From assembly GCA_934728205.1 (NCBI GenBank), contig CAKVEH010000054.1:1-8420 (forward strand): a DNA stretch of 8,420 bases. The letters run 5' to 3'. A program made the position numbers and the translations under genes. Source of the DNA: an uncultured Helicobacteraceae bacterium (lineage in GTDB: Bacteria; Campylobacterota; Campylobacteria; Campylobacterales; Helicobacteraceae). Each line of letters opens with the position of its first letter. The stretch's first letter is position 1. Positions 6,182 to 8,420 of the stretch are shown here, piece by piece. Below the pieces are notes generated by a model. The model was not told the DNA's origin. It saw only the letters and a program-made list of their open reading frames with translations, and made no database searches.

Positions 6182-6204
6182 ACTTGGGATTTAACTCCCC
6201 AAGT
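6182..6204 (-). other. Intercistronic hairpin between flgM and flgN
   Basis: ACTTGGG and CCCAAGT form a perfect 7-bp stem with a 9-base loop, beginning 7 bases after the flgM stop. In the operon direction no T-run follows, so it is not a simple terminator for flgM; it could stabilise or punctuate the mRNA. In the opposite direction it is followed by TTTTT (6209-6213) and could stop antisense transcription. Confidence 0.5.
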
Positions 6205-6211
6205 AGGCTTT

Positions 6212-6433
6212 TTAGAGATTAAGCAAATCTAATGCCATTTTCTTAGAAGTTTGTGGGATATTGATTTCGTATTTATCTTGCGCAATTTGGTCTTTGATAC
6301 GCTTTGCCTTGCCAGTGCTTGTAGATTCTAACACACTTTGAGTTTTTGTAGAATCTTGGGCTTTCTCGCCCTTGTTTTTCGTATCGTTGTTGTGTGTGGT
6401 ATTGATAGCATTCGTATTTACACCTGCAATCAC
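6212..6433 (-). CDS. flgM: Anti-sigma-28 factor FlgM
   Basis: A 73-residue protein. The N-terminal half (1-40) is polar and low in complexity (Asn, Thr, Ser, Lys), as expected for an unfolded region. The C-terminal half has RIKDQIAQDKYEI (45-57) and SKKMALDLLNL (63-73), the FlgM pattern that wraps around sigma-28 (FliA). FlgM holds FliA inactive until the hook is complete. The Helicobacter version is short (H. pylori about 67 residues), compared with nearly 100 in enteric bacteria. The start is GTG, supported by AAGGAG 5 bases upstream (6439-6444). It heads an operon with flgN and flgK and lies behind sigma-28 and sigma-54-like elements, so it probably takes part in its own feedback loop. Confidence 0.9.
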   Translation of the reverse strand: MIAGVNTNAINTTHNNDTKNKGEKAQDSTKTQSVLESTSTGKAKRIKDQIAQDKYEINIPQTSKKMALDLLNL

Positions 6434-6468
6434 TGCTACTCCTTAAAATCTCTACTTACCTTAGGTCA

Positions 6469-6493
6469 AAATCGGCCAAAGTTTGTGTTTTTA
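6469..6493 (-). promoter_or_regulatory. Sigma-28 (FliA) promoter of flgM-flgN-flgK
   Basis: On the minus strand, GCCGATTT (6476-6469) closely matches the sigma-28 -10 consensus GCCGATAA. TAAA (6493-6490) lies 13 bases upstream as a -35; the usual spacing is nearer 15, which here falls on TTTA. The expected transcript start is near 6462, about 28 bases before the flgM GTG. Confidence 0.6.
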
Positions 6494-6509
6494 AATCAAT
6501 TTGTGTTCC
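6493..6509 (-). promoter_or_regulatory. Sigma-54-like promoter element of flgM
   Basis: On the minus strand, GGAACACAAATTGATTT resembles the epsilonproteobacterial sigma-54 promoter GGAAC-N5-TTGCTTT, with correct GG-N10 spacing. The highly conserved -12 C is A here, and the bases before GG are AA rather than TT. It abuts the sigma-28 element. H. pylori flgM is, as I recall, an intermediate-class gene under both sigma factors, which fits. Confidence 0.35.
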
Positions 6510-6520
6510 TTTTTGTGTGG

Positions 6521-6712
6521 CTACCTCGATATTCCGCGTTTGCCAATCTCTTTTTGGAGGTCTTTAACGCTTGTTGGTCCTAGATTCTTTGCTCCTTCAA
6601 AGAGCGCGTCTCGAGAATCTCTAAAGGCATAAATACCAAGCAAAACCATCGCATAAAGAAAGAAAAAAAATGCGATGGTCGGAATAAGCCAATTTTTATT
6701 CACAATATTCAT
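6521..6712 (-). CDS. Small single-pass membrane protein, unrecognised
   Basis: A 63-residue protein I do not recognise. One strongly hydrophobic helix (about 8-28, LIPTIAFFFFLYAMVLLGIY) is followed by a charged tail with RDSRDALFEGAKNLG and then KDLQKEIGKRGISR, probably cytoplasmic and partly amphipathic. The ATG is preceded by GGAGG with a 6-base spacer. That site lies just before the thrC stop and the genes are 3 bases apart, so it is almost certainly co-translated with thrC. The strong site and coding-like composition argue that it is a real gene. The run of Phe codons makes a T8 tract. A link to threonine synthesis is not implied by the sequence; it could equally belong to envelope functions. 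Confidence 0.7.
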   Translation of the reverse strand: MNIVNKNWLIPTIAFFFFLYAMVLLGIYAFRDSRDALFEGAKNLGPTSVKDLQKEIGKRGISR

Positions 6713-6715
6713 TAT

Positions 6716-8263
6716 TTACCTCCGTTGTGTAAGCCACTTTATGATGTGGGGCTTCACTTCTTTAATGGCTAGCTCTTGGCTTTGTGCAATGGGCTTGTCA
6801 AATAGCGAGCTAATATTGCTATGCAAGATAACCTTAGAATCTAAGCTCTGCAAGAAAGCAATAGCCTCCTTATCGCCATATTTATTCATCTCCTTAAGTT
6901 TCCCTAAATCGTTTGATTTGTAAGAAACTTTAGAAATTTCTTTGCCCTCTCGTAATGCCATTGCAATAGTGGGAGCAAATTTGCTCCATTCCGCAGTGGA
7001 GCAAAGCACAAACTTGCCTTCCACACTTTGCTTAAAGTCTTTATATGCCTTTAATCCGCACGCCGTATGGGAATCTACTACATAACCATTAGCATAAGAT
7101 TCTCTAATGAACCCTTTGCATTGCTCATCTGTGCAAAAACTTGCACTAAAATGCTCTTGGAGTGCTTGCAACTCTTTGGCATCAAGGCTATAAACTCCAT
7201 TTTTTTCAAGGTATTGCATACATTGTGCCGTGCGTTGCGCACCAAATAGCGCAAACAAGACCCGTTCCACATTAGAACTTTTGATAATATCCATTGCGGG
7301 GGAAAGCGATTGGATAAGACTTTTTGTCCTAATGTCATACACACCTGTAGTAAGGAATTCATAGAGAATCTTATTGGGATTTGATGCACAAATCAAGCGG
7401 TTTATAGGCACGCCCATAACTTTTGCATAAAATGCCCCCAAAATATTGCCAAAATTTCCACTAGGCACGATAATGTTAATGTGTGAGAATGCGAGATTTT
7501 CTAAAGACACTTCCTTGCGCCGCAATAACTCCAAATATACCCAAATGTGATAGATAATTTGAAATACTATACGCCCGATATTTACGGAGTTTGCAGCCGA
7601 TAGAGAAATATTGAGATTTTGCAAGGTTGTGTTGAATTCATCATCGCCAAGCAAGGCTTTGAGTGTGCTTTGCGCATCATCAAAGTTGCCATGTATGCCA
7701 ATTACCTTGAGATTTGGAGAATCTTTAGTTACCATTTGTAGTCGTTGCACATCCGAAGTGCCTTTACTTGGATAGAGGCAGACCACATCGATATTGCTCG
7801 CATTTTTAAAACTCTCTAGTGTCGCTGGTCCTGTGTCGCCACTTGTCGCCACGAGGATAAGATACTTTTTATCCGTGCTTAGAGACTTTATAAGTGAGCC
7901 AAATGGCTGGAGAGCCATATCTTTAAATGCTCGAGTAGGTCCGTGATAGAGCTCTAGCACGCTAAGATTCTCATCATAGCGTTTAAGTTGCACAGGCGTG
8001 TTTGCGTCATCAAAGTTTTTGTAAGTTTGGAGTGCATCGCGTAAAAGTCCCTTTGGAATGTCTAATCCTAAAAGTGAGAAAACTTCCTCACATAGCTCTT
8101 TGTAAGAGCATTTGCTAAGTTTTATAAGCGCGTTTTTGTCTAATGTCGGTAGTGTAGAAAATGTATAAAGACCACCACTTTTTGTGCTAGGAGAGAGAAT
8201 TGCTTCACAAAAGCCTTTGCAATCTGCTCCACCACGAGTGTCTATCATCTTTGCTATTTTCAT
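6716..8263 (-). CDS. thrC: Threonine synthase (ThrC)
   Basis: A 515-residue PLP enzyme converting O-phosphohomoserine to threonine and phosphate in the cytoplasm, the last step of threonine synthesis. The N-terminal IDTRGG (7-12) and SGGLY (29-33) are the family opening. HGPTRAFKDMALQPFG (107-122) carries the PLP lysine K114. ATSGDTGPA (139-147) is the phosphate-binding loop; SAANSVNIGR (222-231) and PSGNFG (267-272) follow in the expected order. The length fits the long, fungal/proteobacterial-type ThrC and is slightly longer than I recall for H. pylori. ATG 8263 has AAAAGG 7 bases upstream. The gene is divergent from an ABC-F gene and continues into a small membrane protein gene. Confidence 0.95.
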   Translation of the reverse strand: MKIAKMIDTRGGADCKGFCEAILSPSTKSGGLYTFSTLPTLDKNALIKLSKCSYKELCEEVFSLLGLDIPKGLLRDALQTYKNFDDANTPVQLKRYDENLSVLELYHGPTRAFKDMALQPFGSLIKSLSTDKKYLILVATSGDTGPATLESFKNASNIDVVCLYPSKGTSDVQRLQMVTKDSPNLKVIGIHGNFDDAQSTLKALLGDDEFNTTLQNLNISLSAANSVNIGRIVFQIIYHIWVYLELLRRKEVSLENLAFSHINIIVPSGNFGNILGAFYAKVMGVPINRLICASNPNKILYEFLTTGVYDIRTKSLIQSLSPAMDIIKSSNVERVLFALFGAQRTAQCMQYLEKNGVYSLDAKELQALQEHFSASFCTDEQCKGFIRESYANGYVVDSHTACGLKAYKDFKQSVEGKFVLCSTAEWSKFAPTIAMALREGKEISKVSYKSNDLGKLKEMNKYGDKEAIAFLQSLDSKVILHSNISSLFDKPIAQSQELAIKEVKPHIIKWLTQRR

Positions 8264-8294
8264 TTATTTTCCTTTTGTGTGCGAAATTGGTGTA

Positions 8295-8300
8295 ATTGTA
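8295..8300 (-). promoter_or_regulatory. Candidate thrC -10
   Basis: TACAAT on the minus strand, about 32 bases before the thrC ATG. It has the same hexamer as the -10 boxes at 807-812 and 3101-3106. An alternative is TATAAC further upstream, overlapping the opposing promoter. Confidence 0.35.
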
Positions 8301-8307
8301 ATCTTTT

Positions 8308-8316
8308 TGTTATAAT
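8308..8316 (+). promoter_or_regulatory. Extended -10 promoter (TGTTATAAT) of the ABC-F gene
   Basis: TGT followed by a perfect TATAAT, 40 bases before ATG 8356. The T-rich stretch before it (ATCTTTTTGT) suits a Helicobacter promoter. Confidence 0.65.
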
Positions 8317-8355
8317 AGCGCGTTTTGTGTGAAATTCTTACTTTAAGGATAAAAA

Positions 8356-8420
8356 ATGCTCCAAACCATAAACTTATCAATGCGCTATCCCACCAAAAAA
8401 CTCTTTGAAAATGTGAATTT
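8356..8420 (+). CDS. ABC-F type ATP-binding protein, N-terminal fragment
   Basis: Starts MLQTINLSMRYPTKKLFENVN and runs off the window after 21 codons and 2 bases. Leu-x-x-Tyr followed by Lys-Leu-Phe-Glu-Asn-Val is the opening strand of ABC-F proteins (Uup/EttA-like), just before the Walker A loop, which is not reached. ABC-F proteins are soluble twin-ATPase factors that act on ribosomes rather than transporting solutes. ATG has AAGGAT 5 bases before it. An ordinary transporter ATPase cannot be excluded from so little sequence. Confidence 0.65.
   Translation, partial: MLQTINLSMRYPTKKLFENVN

Larger units (their letters stand above)
8273..8336. repeat. TTTTGTGTG direct repeats flanking the divergent promoters
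   Basis: TTTTGTGTG-CG-AAATT (8273-8288) and TTTTGTGTG-AAATT (8323-8336) begin 50 bases apart. The left copy overlaps the thrC ribosome-binding site; the right copy starts just after the -10 of the + strand gene. Between them lies a tandem TGTAAT TGTAAT (8291-8302). Confidence 0.5.

Overview
The window most likely comes from a Helicobacter species, probably an enterohepatic one. Four things point this way: a response regulator that closely matches the H. pylori ArsR (HP0166) sequence as I remember it, a flgM–flgN–flgK cluster with the short FlgM typical of this group, promoters with clear -10 boxes but no obvious -35, and a strong excess of the word AGATTCT/AGAATCT. No rRNA, tRNA, insertion sequence, CRISPR array or prophage gene is visible. 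Coding density is high, and no stretch over 300 bases lacks a gene.

Left part (1-3861, all + strand). The window opens in the last codons of atpB (F1Fo ATP synthase subunit a). Next is a ThiE/TenI-like TIM-barrel protein that lacks some of the expected catalytic residues. A promoter at about 805-812 then starts a tight three-gene unit (841-3054, overlaps of 1 and 8 bases). Its fold patterns and order match PilM, PilN and PilO, the inner-membrane alignment subcomplex of type IV pili and type II secretion. The PilM-like protein appears to have lost its nucleotide-binding loops. Ninety bases later, behind its own promoter and an inverted repeat, lies the arsR-type response regulator. The gene after it is not a histidine kinase: flgK converges on it, with a small terminator between them.

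Middle part (3902-6520, - strand). This is a late-flagellar operon read flgM -> flgN -> flgK: the anti-sigma-28 factor, an export chaperone and hook-associated protein 1. A near-consensus sigma-28 promoter and an overlapping sigma-54-like element precede flgM. At the flgN/flgK junction, 12 base pairs can form between the end of flgN and the flgK start region, burying the flgK AUG. This would tie flgK translation to translation of its chaperone gene.

Right part (6521-8420). thrC (threonine synthase, - strand) is followed by a tiny single-pass membrane protein whose ribosome-binding site lies at the thrC stop. thrC shares a divergent promoter region with the start of an ABC-F type ATPase gene (+ strand), which runs off the window. 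A repeated TTTTGTGTG motif flanks that divergent region.

The points most worth a second look are the PilM/N/O-like unit next to a regulator without its usual kinase partner, the flgK start-codon hairpin, and the composite flgM promoter. All were found by reading; none has been tested by database search or folding software.
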